64,000 bases of DNA from SLFH01 sp050486265 (GTDB taxonomy: Bacteria > Planctomycetota > Phycisphaerae > Phycisphaerales > UBA1924), in NCBI GenBank assembly GCA_050486265.1, contig JBJHCY010000001.1, positions 1 through 64,000 of the forward strand, written 5' to 3'. Shown in pieces: positions 55,694-64,000 of the stretch. The notes under the pieces are model-generated. The model was given only the letters and a program-made list of their open reading frames with translations, did no database searches and was not told the origin of the DNA. The position numbers and the translations under genes are program-made. The stretch's first letter is position 1. Each line of letters opens with the position of its first letter.

Positions 55694-58600
55694 TCACTCG
55701 CGCCCGACCTCGACCGGCGAACTCTCCCGCATCCCCGCGAGCGCTTCACGCAGGCGTGAGCTCGGCTTGGAAGTGGGCTTGGAAGTCGGCTTCGACGCGG
55801 GTTCTGAGGCCGTGTCTTCGTCGGGCTTGCGGGCGGGGTCGGACGCCGCCTGCGGCAACGACTCGCTCTCCCGGTCCTTCTGCGCAGCAGCCTTCGCTTC
55901 TTCCGCTCTGCGCGACGCTTTGGCGTTGATCTCGCCGTCCTCGCCGACCTGCTCGAAGCGGACGCTGACGCGTGTGGACACCCCGCGCTCCTGCATCGTC
56001 ACGCCGAAAAGACGGTCGGCGATGGTCATCGTCCGCTTGTTGTGCGTGATGACGATGAAGTGCGAGCGGTCGGTGAACTGGCGCACCACGCGCCCGAAGC
56101 GCTCGACGTTCGCGTCGTCCAGCGCCGCGTCCACCTCGTCGAGCACACAGAAGCAACTCGGACGAGAGCGGAAGATCGAGAGGAGCAGCGCCACCGCCGT
56201 CATCGTCTTCTCGCCGCCCGAGAGCTGGCTGATCGACCGCGGCTCCTTGCCCGGGGGCTTGGCGATGACCTCGATCCCGCTCTCGAGCAGGTCGATCTCG
56301 TCGGTCTGCACCTTCTCGCCGTCGACTTCCTTGATCAGCGGCATCAGGCGCACCTCGGCCCGCCCGCCGCCGAACAGCTTGCGGAACATCCCGTTCGGAC
56401 CGCCGAACTCGTTCTTGATCCGCTCGAACGCCTCGCCGAAACGGTCGCGGCAGACGATGTTCAGCCGCCCGATCAACGCCGTCAGCTTCTCGCGGGCCTC
56501 GTCGAGGTCGGCGACCTGGCGCACGAGGTCCTCGTTGCGTTCTTCCAGCGACGCTTCCTCGGCGATCGCGTCGAGGTTCACATTGCCCAGGGCCCGGATG
56601 TCCTTGCGCAGCTCGGCGATCGTCTTCGACGCCTCGTCCTGGTCGATCCGCGCCACGCCGCCCGAGGCGATCATCGCCTTGAACGCGGCGTGCTCCAGCG
56701 GGAGATCGAGCCTGTCTTCCTCGACCGCCCGCTCTTCGAGCGTCTCGCGCTTCACCTCGACCTCGCGCCGCGCGATCTCGATGCTCTGCCAGTCGCGGTC
56801 GAGACGCTGCGCCTGCTCCCGGGCGCCGTGCAGGCGTTCGCCGATCGAGCGCGACTTCTCGTCCGCCTCGGCCAACTCGGCGTTGACCCGCTCTAGCTCA
56901 GCCTCGGCCTCGGCCTCCTGCGCCGTGCACGCCTCGATCCGCTCGGACGCCTCGGCGATGATCCGCTCGTTTTCGTGCGTCCTCTCGCGGGCCTCGGCGG
57001 CATGGCGCTCGAGCTGCTCGCGCTGGCGCCGCGCCTGATCGAGCGCGAGCTGGATCCCGCCCTGCTCGCGCCGCGCCGCGGTCAATTGCTCCGACAGCTT
57101 CCCGAGCTCGACCTTGGCCGCCGTCGCCTGCTCGCCCGCCTGCTCGACCCGCGCGAGGAAGCGTTCGGCCTCCTTCTCCATCTCGGCGAGCGCCGCCGAT
57201 TCGTCCTCCAGCAGCCCCGCGAGCTTCTCGGCCCGCTCGACGAGCCCGGCCCGCTCGCTCTCCAGCGACTGCAGGCGGCTTTCGTGCCCGTCGCGCTCGT
57301 GCTCCAGCCGCTGCTGCTCGCGCGACAGCCGTTCCAGATCCGTGCGCACACGGTCGAGGGCGTGGCGCTCGCTCACCAATGCTCGCTGGCGGTCGGCCAG
57401 GCCCTGGCGCAGGGAAGCTTCTTCGCGAGAGAGGGCCGCGGCTTCCTCGTCAACGCCCTCCAGCGCACCGCGCTGGGCGACCAGCGCCGCGTCGACACCG
57501 GCGAGCTCTTCCTCCAAGGAAGCCAGTTCGCTCCGGCGTTGCAGCAGCCCGCCGGCGCCGTCCTCGCCCGAGGTCGGCCCGGCGATCACGCGTCCGTCCG
57601 GCTCGACGACAACACCGTCGGCGGTCACAAAGCGGCAGCCCGGCATCGGCCCCGCGCCCAGAAGCAGCGCCGTATCCAGATCCTGCACGCCGAACGAACG
57701 ACCCAGCAGCCTGTCGAGCAGCCCGTCGATCGCGCCCGGTTCGACGCTCTCGCCGGCCTCAACGCCGTGCACACGCTCGCGCAGCGAGGTCACGCGAGGG
57801 CGGAGCGCCGGGTCGATATCCAGCCGCCCGGCCCCGCCCCGCAGCGAGAGGAAGACCACGCGACCCTCCAGCGACGCCAGCGCCTCGGGCGACGGCAAAT
57901 CGTCTAAGGAAGGCACAACCAGCGCCTGCAGCATCGGGCCGAGCGCCGCTTCGAGCTGCGCCGCGTGCTCCGCGTCCGCCTCGATCAGGTCTGTCAGCGG
58001 GGCGATCACGCCGCCGAACGCTTCCTCGCCCGCCTCGCGCCGCCTGAGCACCTCGCGCACCGCGTCGCCAAAGCCTTCGCGAGACTCGACCATCTCCTGC
58101 AGCGTCTGACGCCGCGAATCCAGCCGGATGTGGCGTTGTTCGAGCTCGGCGACCTGCTCGGCGAGTTGGCCCCGGTCGGCCGCGACACGCGAGATCGACT
58201 CGCTCTTGGCCTTCGCCTCCGCGTCCAGCCGCGCGGCGTCCGCCTCGATCGAGGCGACGCCGGCTTCCTTCTCTTCAGCCGATACTTCAAGCTTCTCCCG
58301 CTCGCCCGCGATCTCGGCGAGGCGATGGCCCAGCCGGTCGCGCTGCTCGCGCACCGACTCGATGCGCCGGGACTCGCCCTCGGCCGAAGCCGCAAGCTGC
58401 GTCCGCTCGCGCTCGATCCGGGCGACGCCCGACCGCTTCGCGTCAAGCTCCTGCTTGCGCCCCGCGAGCTGCTGGGCCGCCTCGGCCCGTTCGGTCGACG
58501 CCGCGTCGAGCACACGCTCGGCCTCGTCGACCGCCTCGGCCTTGGCCGCGATCTGCGAGCGGCAGTCCTCAAGCTCCGACTCGAGCTCGCCCAGGCGATC

Positions 58601-59914
58601 GGCGAGTTCTTTCAGGCGGGCGTCGTCGAGCTCGGCCTGGCGCCGGTGGTCGGCCAGCCCGCGCTCGGCCATCGCCCGACGCTGGGTCGCCGTCTCGATC
58701 CCGTGCCTGGCCTCCGAACGCTCCTGCTCCAGCCGGCGCTGGGCGGAGAGCACATCGTGGCGGGCGAGCTCGGCTTCCTGCCTGGCCTGTTCGAGCTCGT
58801 CGACCAGGCCCGCCGCGTCGTCGCGCTCGACCTGCAGCACGCTGAGTCGCGAGGTCAGCCCGTCGAGGCGGGACCGCAACTCGTCGTACTGCTCCAGCGC
58901 GAGAGCCGTCCGCCAGGCGCGGAGCTCGGCGTCGAGTTCCTGGAACCGGCGCGCCTTGCTCGCCTGCCCCTTGACGATCCGCAGGCGCCGCTCGGTCGCC
59001 GAGAGCTGCTCACGCGTCTGCTCAAGATTCCGCTCGGTCTTCTCCAGCTTCCGGAGCGATTCGGTCCGCTGCTGCTTGTACCGCGCGATCCCCGCGGCTT
59101 CCTCAAAGATCGAACGCCGCTCCGTCGGCGAGGCCAGCAGCATCGCGTCGACCTTGCCCTGCTCGATGATCGAGTACGCGTCGGCCCCGATGCCCGTATC
59201 GAGGAACAACGCCCGGATGTCCTTCAGCCGGGCCAGCTTGCCGTTGATCAGGTACTGGCTCTTGCCGTCGCGGTAGAGGCGTCGCTCGACCTCGACAGTG
59301 TCGGTGTCCACGGGCAGCCCGCGACGCCGCACCGCCGGACGCTCGATGACGATCTCCGAACTTTCCTCTGAGTCCGCGGCCAAGCGTTCTGAGTCCGCGG
59401 CCTCCGCCGCGGAGGGGGCTGCGGAGTTTGTCTCGTTCCCGGCATCGTCCTCCCGGGCGGCATGGCTCGCCGAGCCGTGTCCCTCTTCTTCCGAGCCGAG
59501 TCCGTCATCATCGCCGGAGGCCTCGCCATCGGGCTCCATCGCCTCGCCGTTGAGGTGGGGGGCTTCCTCGGCCCGCTCGTCAACCTCCCCGTCCGTCTGC
59601 GGGTCCATCTCCGCGTCCGGTTCCGGATCGAGCGTGATCGGGCGTTCCAGGATCGGGTTGTCGAAGGTCAGAACGACCGAGGCCATCCCCGCGGGCTTGC
59701 GACCCGCCGAGCCGGCGAAGATGACATCGATCATCTCCTTGCCGCGCAGGCTCTTGCTGGACCGCTCGCCCAGCACCCACTTGATCGCGTCGACGATGTT
59801 GCTCTTGCCGCAGCCGTTGGGGCCGACAACGCCGGTCACCGCGTCGTCGAAGACGAACTCGGTCCGGTCGGCGAAGGACTTAAAGCCGCTGAGCGTGAGT
59901 TTGGAAAGGCGCAT
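55694..59914 (-). CDS. smc: Chromosome segregation protein SMC with an acidic head insertion
   Basis: SMC is the core ATPase of the bacterial condensin and shapes chromosomes with ScpA and ScpB. The 1406-residue protein has Walker A GPNGCGKSN (31-39), long coiled coils rich in Glu/Arg/Leu (about 270-620 and 800-1130), and a hinge region between them with FGGVIAPLTDLIEAD. The C-terminal head has the signature LSGGEKTMTAVALLL and Walker B FCVLDEVDAALDDAN. Typical bacterial SMCs are about 1150-1200 residues. Much of the excess is a low-complexity acidic stretch at about 95-190, inserted in the N-terminal head between FDNPILERPITLDPEP and VEVERRLYRDGKSQYLING. The C-terminus also has a Ser/Lys repeat tail (SKPTSKPTSKPSS). 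Confidence 0.95.
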   Translation of the reverse strand: MRLSKLTLSGFKSFADRTEFVFDDAVTGVVGPNGCGKSNIVDAIKWVLGERSSKSLRGKEMIDVIFAGSAGRKPAGMASVVLTFDNPILERPITLDPEPDAEMDPQTDGEVDERAEEAPHLNGEAMEPDGEASGDDDGLGSEEEGHGSASHAAREDDAGNETNSAAPSAAEAADSERLAADSEESSEIVIERPAVRRRGLPVDTDTVEVERRLYRDGKSQYLINGKLARLKDIRALFLDTGIGADAYSIIEQGKVDAMLLASPTERRSIFEEAAGIARYKQQRTESLRKLEKTERNLEQTREQLSATERRLRIVKGQASKARRFQELDAELRAWRTALALEQYDELRSRLDGLTSRLSVLQVERDDAAGLVDELEQARQEAELARHDVLSAQRRLEQERSEARHGIETATQRRAMAERGLADHRRQAELDDARLKELADRLGELESELEDCRSQIAAKAEAVDEAERVLDAASTERAEAAQQLAGRKQELDAKRSGVARIERERTQLAASAEGESRRIESVREQRDRLGHRLAEIAGEREKLEVSAEEKEAGVASIEADAARLDAEAKAKSESISRVAADRGQLAEQVAELEQRHIRLDSRRQTLQEMVESREGFGDAVREVLRRREAGEEAFGGVIAPLTDLIEADAEHAAQLEAALGPMLQALVVPSLDDLPSPEALASLEGRVVFLSLRGGAGRLDIDPALRPRVTSLRERVHGVEAGESVEPGAIDGLLDRLLGRSFGVQDLDTALLLGAGPMPGCRFVTADGVVVEPDGRVIAGPTSGEDGAGGLLQRRSELASLEEELAGVDAALVAQRGALEGVDEEAAALSREEASLRQGLADRQRALVSERHALDRVRTDLERLSREQQRLEHERDGHESRLQSLESERAGLVERAEKLAGLLEDESAALAEMEKEAERFLARVEQAGEQATAAKVELGKLSEQLTAARREQGGIQLALDQARRQREQLERHAAEARERTHENERIIAEASERIEACTAQEAEAEAELERVNAELAEADEKSRSIGERLHGAREQAQRLDRDWQSIEIARREVEVKRETLEERAVEEDRLDLPLEHAAFKAMIASGGVARIDQDEASKTIAELRKDIRALGNVNLDAIAEEASLEERNEDLVRQVADLDEAREKLTALIGRLNIVCRDRFGEAFERIKNEFGGPNGMFRKLFGGGRAEVRLMPLIKEVDGEKVQTDEIDLLESGIEVIAKPPGKEPRSISQLSGGEKTMTAVALLLSIFRSRPSCFCVLDEVDAALDDANVERFGRVVRQFTDRSHFIVITHNKRTMTIADRLFGVTMQERGVSTRVSVRFEQVGEDGEINAKASRRAEEAKAAAQKDRESESLPQAASDPARKPDEDTASEPASKPTSKPTSKPSSRLREALAGMRESSPVEVGRE

Positions 59915-60052
59915 CGAGCCCTGACCTCCTGTCGTCTGCTCGATCTGACTATGGAGCGGCCATGCCGGTCGTCCTGACCGGCGCCCGCGAGGGCGGCAGC
60001 TTACGAAACATCGGTCCGCGGGGGGTCCCTGTCGCCAATACCGACACCCTCA

Positions 60053-62086
60053 TCATCTCCCCGTCGCACGCGGGCTGCCCGGCGCGGGCTCCAGCGGGAC
60101 GATCTGCGGCACGAACGGCTCACGCTCCTGACGCTCCATGATGTCACGCACCGAAGGCACGGGGAAGGGCCACTCGGGGTCCTCGCCCGGACGCTCGGGA
60201 CGGTCCTGCACGATCCCAGCCCGCGACGCCTCGATCAGCTCGGCCATCAGGCGGTCCTGCTCGGTCGTGAACTCCGCGTCGATCGCGTCCTGCGTCCACG
60301 CGGCGTACAGCACCCCGATCACCTCCGCGTACGACAGCCCGAGCCCCGGCCTGGGGTCCTCGGGCGAGGGCGAATGGGCCAGCAGCTCGATCAGCTCCGT
60401 CACCGAGTCGCCGATCTCGTGCGTCTGTACCTGCCGTGTGTTGAAGTCCCGGTAGAACACACGCACCGGCTCGCCCATGCTGTCAGAGACCAGCATCAGC
60501 CGGTCCGACCAGACGCTGACGAACAGCGGCGCCTGCAGGCGCAGGTCACCCCCGAATATCGCCATCCGAGGCTCGTCCTGCTGCGTGACATAGATCAACG
60601 GCTTCGACGAGGGAACCTCGTCAAGCATGAATTTCCGGGCCACCAGCCTGCGACGGATCCCCTGCGTGCTGCTGCCCGAGAGAGAAAGCCTCGCCAGGAG
60701 TTCCATCTCCGCGAACGACATCGAGCGGCCCCCCGCGGCGAGCTGCCCGCCCCGGCGCGACCGGTCGGCCGCCAGCCGCTCCATCTGCTGACGCTCGGCC
60801 CTCTTGGCGAGCGATTCGTACGCCGTCACACGCAGCGCGATGTCCGGGTCGTCCAGCAGTTTCCGAAGGGCCATATCCCCACGGATGCCCATCGCCGCTT
60901 TGCCCAGCAGCCGGACCGCCTCCTGGCGCCTCGCCGAGACGCCGTCGTTGGCGAGCTCGACGATGGGGTCGACCGCCAGCGGGTCCTCCAGCGCCGCCCC
61001 CGCCCGCAACGCCGCCATCCGCACGCGCAGCTCGGGATAGTCGTACAGCTTCCGGAGCTCGTTGTACGCCTTGGGCCCCAGCGAACGGATCGCCCAGTGC
61101 AGCTCTTCAGACAGCCCCGGCTCGGCCCGCAGCGCGTTGGCGAACCGACGCGCGTGCTCCTCCTCGGGGATCGACACATCGATCGGCATGTGCTGCACCA
61201 TGCGCACGAAATCGCTCGGCCGGCTCCGGTACGCCGCGGGAACCGTCAGCGCCACCCCCGAGTCCGACCGGCCCCGCGCGACCGGCCCGCGATCGCTCGG
61301 ACCGGGCGGGAAGCGGGTGTTGATCGCCTGGGTGATCGCACGGGCCCGCAGATGCGACGGGTTGTCCAGCACGACCTCGATCTGCAGGGGCTGGGTGACG
61401 ATCCCGCCGTCGAGGATCCGGGCCGTCGTCAGCTGGGCAGTCCCCTCGCCCTTGCCCGGCTCAACGAACGGGTTGGTGAACAGCGCGCCTCGCGCCGAGC
61501 CAATCCCCCTGGCCCGGAAGCCCCCGAACGGGTCGGACGGACCGATCTGCAGGTCCGTCGACCACAGACGCCCGCCCTCCAGCGAGTCGGCGTTCACCGC
61601 CTGCACGAACACATCGAAGGTCGCCCCCTCGGGCAGCCCCGGAGGGATCCGCGCGTACGCCACCACCACCGCCGTGTTCGGATGGTTCAGAAGCTCCCGC
61701 GGTGTCAGGCCCTGACCGTCCACGCCCGAAAGCGCCGTGTCCTGCAGCGGGTTGGAACGGCTGACCTCCCGGAGCGCCATCTCGCGCTCCATCGTCCCGG
61801 CCACATCCGGCGGCAGCGGCTTGCCCCCCGTCCCCTTCAGCCCCACCACAAACCCGTACCCCGTCACCAGAACAGGGTCGATCCCGGTAAAGGTCGCCTG
61901 CGCGCCCACGGTGTTGCGAAGCACCGGCGGGACATCCCGCATCACCGGCGTCACATCCCGCGCACGGGGCGGGGGCTTGCTGCTGCCGCAACCGGGCAGC
62001 GCGGCAAGCGCCAGCCCGACGAACGCCGCGCCAAGAGCCGAACCCGCGCCCGCCCGGCGGAAACACCGCTTTCGTGATCCGGACAT
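60053..62086 (-). CDS. Lipoprotein with FlgI-like domain and HEAT-like repeats
   Basis: A 677-residue protein with signal peptide and lipobox LAALPGC (Cys about residue 33). Residues about 55-300 resemble the flagellar P-ring protein FlgI: VLVTGYGFVVGLKGTGGKPLP, NTAVVVAYARIPPGLPEGATFDVFVQAVN (in two parts), SLEGGRLWSTDLQIG and a later ITQAINTRFP. HEAT-like helical repeats follow at about 345-440 (RMAALRAGAALEDPLAVDPI, ARRQEAVRLLGKAAMG, DPDIALRVTAYESLAKRAE). Then comes a beta-rich region with SKPLIYVTQQDEPRMAIFGG. FlgI itself is about 370 residues and not a lipoprotein, and no flagellar gene lies nearby, so a ring or assembly role elsewhere in the envelope is possible. Confidence 0.82.
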   Translation of the reverse strand: MSGSRKRCFRRAGAGSALGAAFVGLALAALPGCGSSKPPPRARDVTPVMRDVPPVLRNTVGAQATFTGIDPVLVTGYGFVVGLKGTGGKPLPPDVAGTMEREMALREVSRSNPLQDTALSGVDGQGLTPRELLNHPNTAVVVAYARIPPGLPEGATFDVFVQAVNADSLEGGRLWSTDLQIGPSDPFGGFRARGIGSARGALFTNPFVEPGKGEGTAQLTTARILDGGIVTQPLQIEVVLDNPSHLRARAITQAINTRFPPGPSDRGPVARGRSDSGVALTVPAAYRSRPSDFVRMVQHMPIDVSIPEEEHARRFANALRAEPGLSEELHWAIRSLGPKAYNELRKLYDYPELRVRMAALRAGAALEDPLAVDPIVELANDGVSARRQEAVRLLGKAAMGIRGDMALRKLLDDPDIALRVTAYESLAKRAERQQMERLAADRSRRGGQLAAGGRSMSFAEMELLARLSLSGSSTQGIRRRLVARKFMLDEVPSSKPLIYVTQQDEPRMAIFGGDLRLQAPLFVSVWSDRLMLVSDSMGEPVRVFYRDFNTRQVQTHEIGDSVTELIELLAHSPSPEDPRPGLGLSYAEVIGVLYAAWTQDAIDAEFTTEQDRLMAELIEASRAGIVQDRPERPGEDPEWPFPVPSVRDIMERQEREPFVPQIVPLEPAPGSPRATGR

Positions 62087-62961
62087 CGTGCCTGCTGCCT
62101 CCGCTGAATCAGTTCCAGGGTTCTGGCGGACGATCCCCCCGGCACGACCCCTCCCGTGCCGCCGCCCTCGTAAACGCCCTGTCCGCGGGGAGTGTACACG
62201 GGGTTGCGGGGATCGCGCAGGCTTCGGCCCCGGAACGGGCAGAATCCTTCTCTATAGATTCAACTCTCCAGACCCTCGACCGGGCCCCTCCCGGGCCGAG
62301 ACAACGCCCCGCAAGCGCCATGAGGCATCCGCCCTCCCCGCAGCGAAAAAACGGGGTTGGAAGTTGCTCCAAAACCGTCTATACTCCAAACATGCTGGGA
62401 TTTTCCTGGCGCTTGATGTCGGCTTCCACCCGAGCCCGCCCGGATCGGGCAGACTGTTCCTCTTGCCCAGTCACCGGGTCCGGTGAGGGGGCGTGGTGGT
62501 CGGGGCTCGGGCGCAGATTCGGCGCGTCCCGCCCCGTGATCGTGCAAACCCTTGCGCCAGACCGACTTGCGGGCAACCGACATGATCTTCACGCCAAAAC
62601 CACAGCATTTTGCGTTGTTCACCCCTTGCATGCACGATCAGTAGTGGGTACCGTGTCCCCCGCGGCCCGTCCGGGGCCGGCGAAGACCCAAACCAGTCTT
62701 CGCCCGATCCGGATCGGCCGCGGCAAGCGGACTCCGTCCGGCATCGGGCCGGGTGCGGAGCCCCCGCCGCGCCGGTGTGTACACCCGGCGTCCAGTGTTC
62801 GGATGGTCCAGCCCGGCCCGCGTGGGTCGGTCGCTGTCGGTGTGCCCCTGTTCGGGTACGCCCGCTCTCGCCCGGCTCTCGTCCAGTTCGGGCGGGGGTC
62901 TGAGAACCCGCCTCCTCCGCGGTGCGGCGGAGGCTTGAAACAGGTGCTCCGGAGGTCCGCC
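62087..62961 (+). promoter_or_regulatory. Long intergenic region with a good promoter and possible leader RNA
   Basis: These 875 bp hold no convincing gene, although the frame running into dcd is open by GC bias. TTGGAA (62357-62362) and TATACT (62380-62385), spaced 17 bp, form the best promoter seen here, pointing towards dcd. The 560-nt stretch behind it has several stem-loops: GAAGAC/GTCTTC near 62683-62702, a GGGT/ACCC hairpin near 62900, and CCTCC-T-CCGC/GCGG-C-GGAGG near 62911-62934. It may be a long leader or a separate small RNA. The start-proximal part also serves as the upstream region of the FlgI-like gene. Confidence 0.45.
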
Positions 62962-63534
62962 GTGGGTGTGCTCGCCGACCATCAGATCCAGAAGCTCGTC
63001 AGAATCGAGCCCTTCGAACCCGCCCAGAAGCGACCGGGCAAGATCTCCTACGGCGTCTCCAGCTACGGCTACGATGTCCGCGTCGGCACCCGGTTCCGCA
63101 TCTTCACGCCCACGCCCCGGACCGGCGGCATCACCGTCGTCGACCCCAAGAAGTTCACCCCCGACCTCATGGTCGACATCGACACCTCCGAGCAAGGCTC
63201 GGACCATGTCGTCATCCCCCCAAACTCCTTCGCGCTCTGCGAGACCGTCGAGTTCATCGAGGTCCCGCGCAATGTGCTGGTCATCTGCGTCGGCAAGAGC
63301 ACCTACGCCCGCTGCGGCATCATCGTGAATGTCACGCCGCTGGAGCCCGAGTGGCGGGGCAAGGTCACGCTGGAGATCAGCAACACCACGCCCCTGCCCG
63401 CGCGCGTCTACGCCAACGAGGGCATCGCCCAGTTCGTCTTCCTGAAGGCCGACGAGGTCTGCCAGACGAGCTACGCGGACAAGAAGGGCAAGTACCAGGA
63501 CCAGTCGGGGCTCGAACTCCCGAAGGTGGACTAG
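62962..63534 (+). CDS. dcd: dCTP deaminase
   Basis: A 190-residue trimeric enzyme that deaminates dCTP to dUTP for thymidylate synthesis. It begins GVLADHQIQKLV, the family's first helix, and shows SSYGYDVRVGTRFRIF, PPNSFALCETVEFIEVPRNV, CVGKSTYARCGIIVNVTPLE (with the catalytic S-x-x-A-R and the downstream Glu) and NEGIAQFVFLKADEVCQTSY. KKGKYQDQSGLELPKVD is the usual nucleotide-binding tail. The GTG at 62962 has GGAGGT 5 nt upstream, which decides it against the longer open frame. The next gene starts 3 bp after its stop. Confidence 0.95.
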   Translation: MGVLADHQIQKLVRIEPFEPAQKRPGKISYGVSSYGYDVRVGTRFRIFTPTPRTGGITVVDPKKFTPDLMVDIDTSEQGSDHVVIPPNSFALCETVEFIEVPRNVLVICVGKSTYARCGIIVNVTPLEPEWRGKVTLEISNTTPLPARVYANEGIAQFVFLKADEVCQTSYADKKGKYQDQSGLELPKVD

Positions 63535-63537
63535 CTA

Positions 63538-64000
63538 GTGGCAAGCATTTGGGCCTCCTCAATCGAGTTGTCCGCCGTTCCAGTCGTGCTGCTGGTTCCG
63601 GGTTATCTCTTCGACAAAGGTAGTCGCTTGCTGTTTCCAAGGAGCCTGCAGTCTCCAAGAGATCGAGTTATTTTTTATGTCGTTGTGTCCGGGGTCTTTA
63701 TCGCTGCTACATCTTTAATTGGCGCGAGCGTCGGAACCCCATATCTTTCGCCGAACTTTGACAGCAGGTTCGTGTTGGCCTCGATGTGTCTTGGACTGTC
63801 CGGCGGCTTGCTGGCGGGCTTCTTGCTGACTGTAATCGGTTGGCTTGTTGACCGGTGGCCAAATAAGCTGATATGGCTTCGCCGCTCATTTGTACAGTTG
63901 CGGTACTCAAGTGCGTGGGACTTCGTCGCAGGAAGTGGTGGCGAGGCGGTCGTGATGGTGGAAACAAAGTCGGGCAAGAAGATATACGGCATTTACGACT
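63538..64000 (+). CDS. DUF6338-like membrane protein, cut by the window end
   Basis: An open frame runs from GTG 63538 to the last base (154 codons, no stop). It encodes two or three hydrophobic segments: ELSAVPVVLLVPGYLF, a helix around VIFYVVVSGVFIAATSLIGA, and GLSGGLLAGFLLTVIGWLV. After these comes SSAWDFVAGSGGEAVVMVET followed by KSGKKIYGIYD. A W-D-F/Y motif before a small beta domain with (K/D)-G-x-x-(I/V)-x-G-x-(Y/W) is what I recall of DUF6338. Composition is clearly less GC-rich than the rest of the window, so the gene may be acquired. The C-terminus lies outside. Confidence 0.6.
   Translation, partial: MASIWASSIELSAVPVVLLVPGYLFDKGSRLLFPRSLQSPRDRVIFYVVVSGVFIAATSLIGASVGTPYLSPNFDSRFVLASMCLGLSGGLLAGFLLTVIGWLVDRWPNKLIWLRRSFVQLRYSSAWDFVAGSGGEAVVMVETKSGKKIYGIYD

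Noticed and set aside
62074..62961. N-terminal extension of dcd in the same open frame
   Set aside because: The extension is unconserved and low complexity. GGAGGT precedes the GTG at 62962, which restores the normal family N-terminus, and a promoter lies inside the extension.
1..64000. CRISPR arrays, prophage, insertion sequences or rRNA
   Set aside because: No regularly spaced direct repeats, transposase, integrase, phage structural genes or rRNA sequence were seen on either strand.

Overview
The window is GC-rich and densely coding. It most likely comes from a planctomycete of the class Phycisphaerae. The evidence is an exosortase/EpsI locus with paralogous secreted proteins ending in PLP-[ST]-GG, a hydrophobic helix and an Arg cluster; a dockerin-like protein ending in Gly-Cys; a small sigma factor overlapping a Ser/Thr kinase gene; and an S16 protein with a long Ala/Lys tail. 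The taxonomic call is inference from gene content and style, since no rRNA is present.

Layout. 0-6 kb: a small lipoprotein, rpsP, a GNAT-toxin/DUF1778-antitoxin pair, two tandemly duplicated secreted proteins, a small protein, a CHAD protein and tRNA-Leu(UAA). 6-35.6 kb: one large + strand exopolysaccharide and surface locus. It opens with a Gly-linker secreted protein behind a structured leader. It then carries a pyruvyltransferase, a Wzx-like flippase, a methyltransferase, several glycosyltransferases, a Wzy/ligase-like membrane protein, a sulfotransferase, an Alg14/Alg13-like pair, a nucleotide-sugar dehydrogenase, a nucleotidyltransferase-like protein, the exosortase, EpsI, a Wzc-like ATPase, a WbaP-like sugar transferase and a 1392-residue TPR protein. 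It closes with four proteins bearing PLP-CTERM sorting tails. 35.6-39.1 kb: the dTDP-rhamnose genes on the minus strand. 39.2-46 kb: a tightly overlapping arginine operon (argR-C-B-F-G-H and a GNAT acetylglutamate synthase candidate) starting at a leaderless-looking promoter that overlaps an ARG box. 46-54.4 kb: unknown secreted proteins, the sigma/kinase operon, a methyltransferase, an Ogt-type DNA repair protein, an unknown protein behind an operator-like inverted repeat, and the dockerin-like protein. 54.7-64 kb: class 1 dihydroorotate dehydrogenase, SMC, a FlgI-like/HEAT lipoprotein, dcd, and the start of a DUF6338-like membrane protein cut by the window end.

How the parts fit. The 8.6-31.7 kb genes would build and export a polysaccharide through undecaprenyl-linked synthesis. 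The gene set suggests uronic acid, rhamnose, sulfate and pyruvate ketals. The exosortase in the same operon would process the PLP-CTERM proteins encoded just downstream. Three of these four share one conserved Cys (FQTFC) and one conserved Gln (LQLAIW) spaced 67-68 residues apart. This resembles the Cys-Gln thioester domain of Gram-positive adhesins and is the most interesting observation here. Each of these genes has a stem-loop shortly upstream of its start, and one can form a 7-bp pseudoknot with a segment further upstream. Two copies of a roughly 130-140 bp element with terminal inverted repeats lie in opposite orientation, each just downstream of a surface-protein gene.
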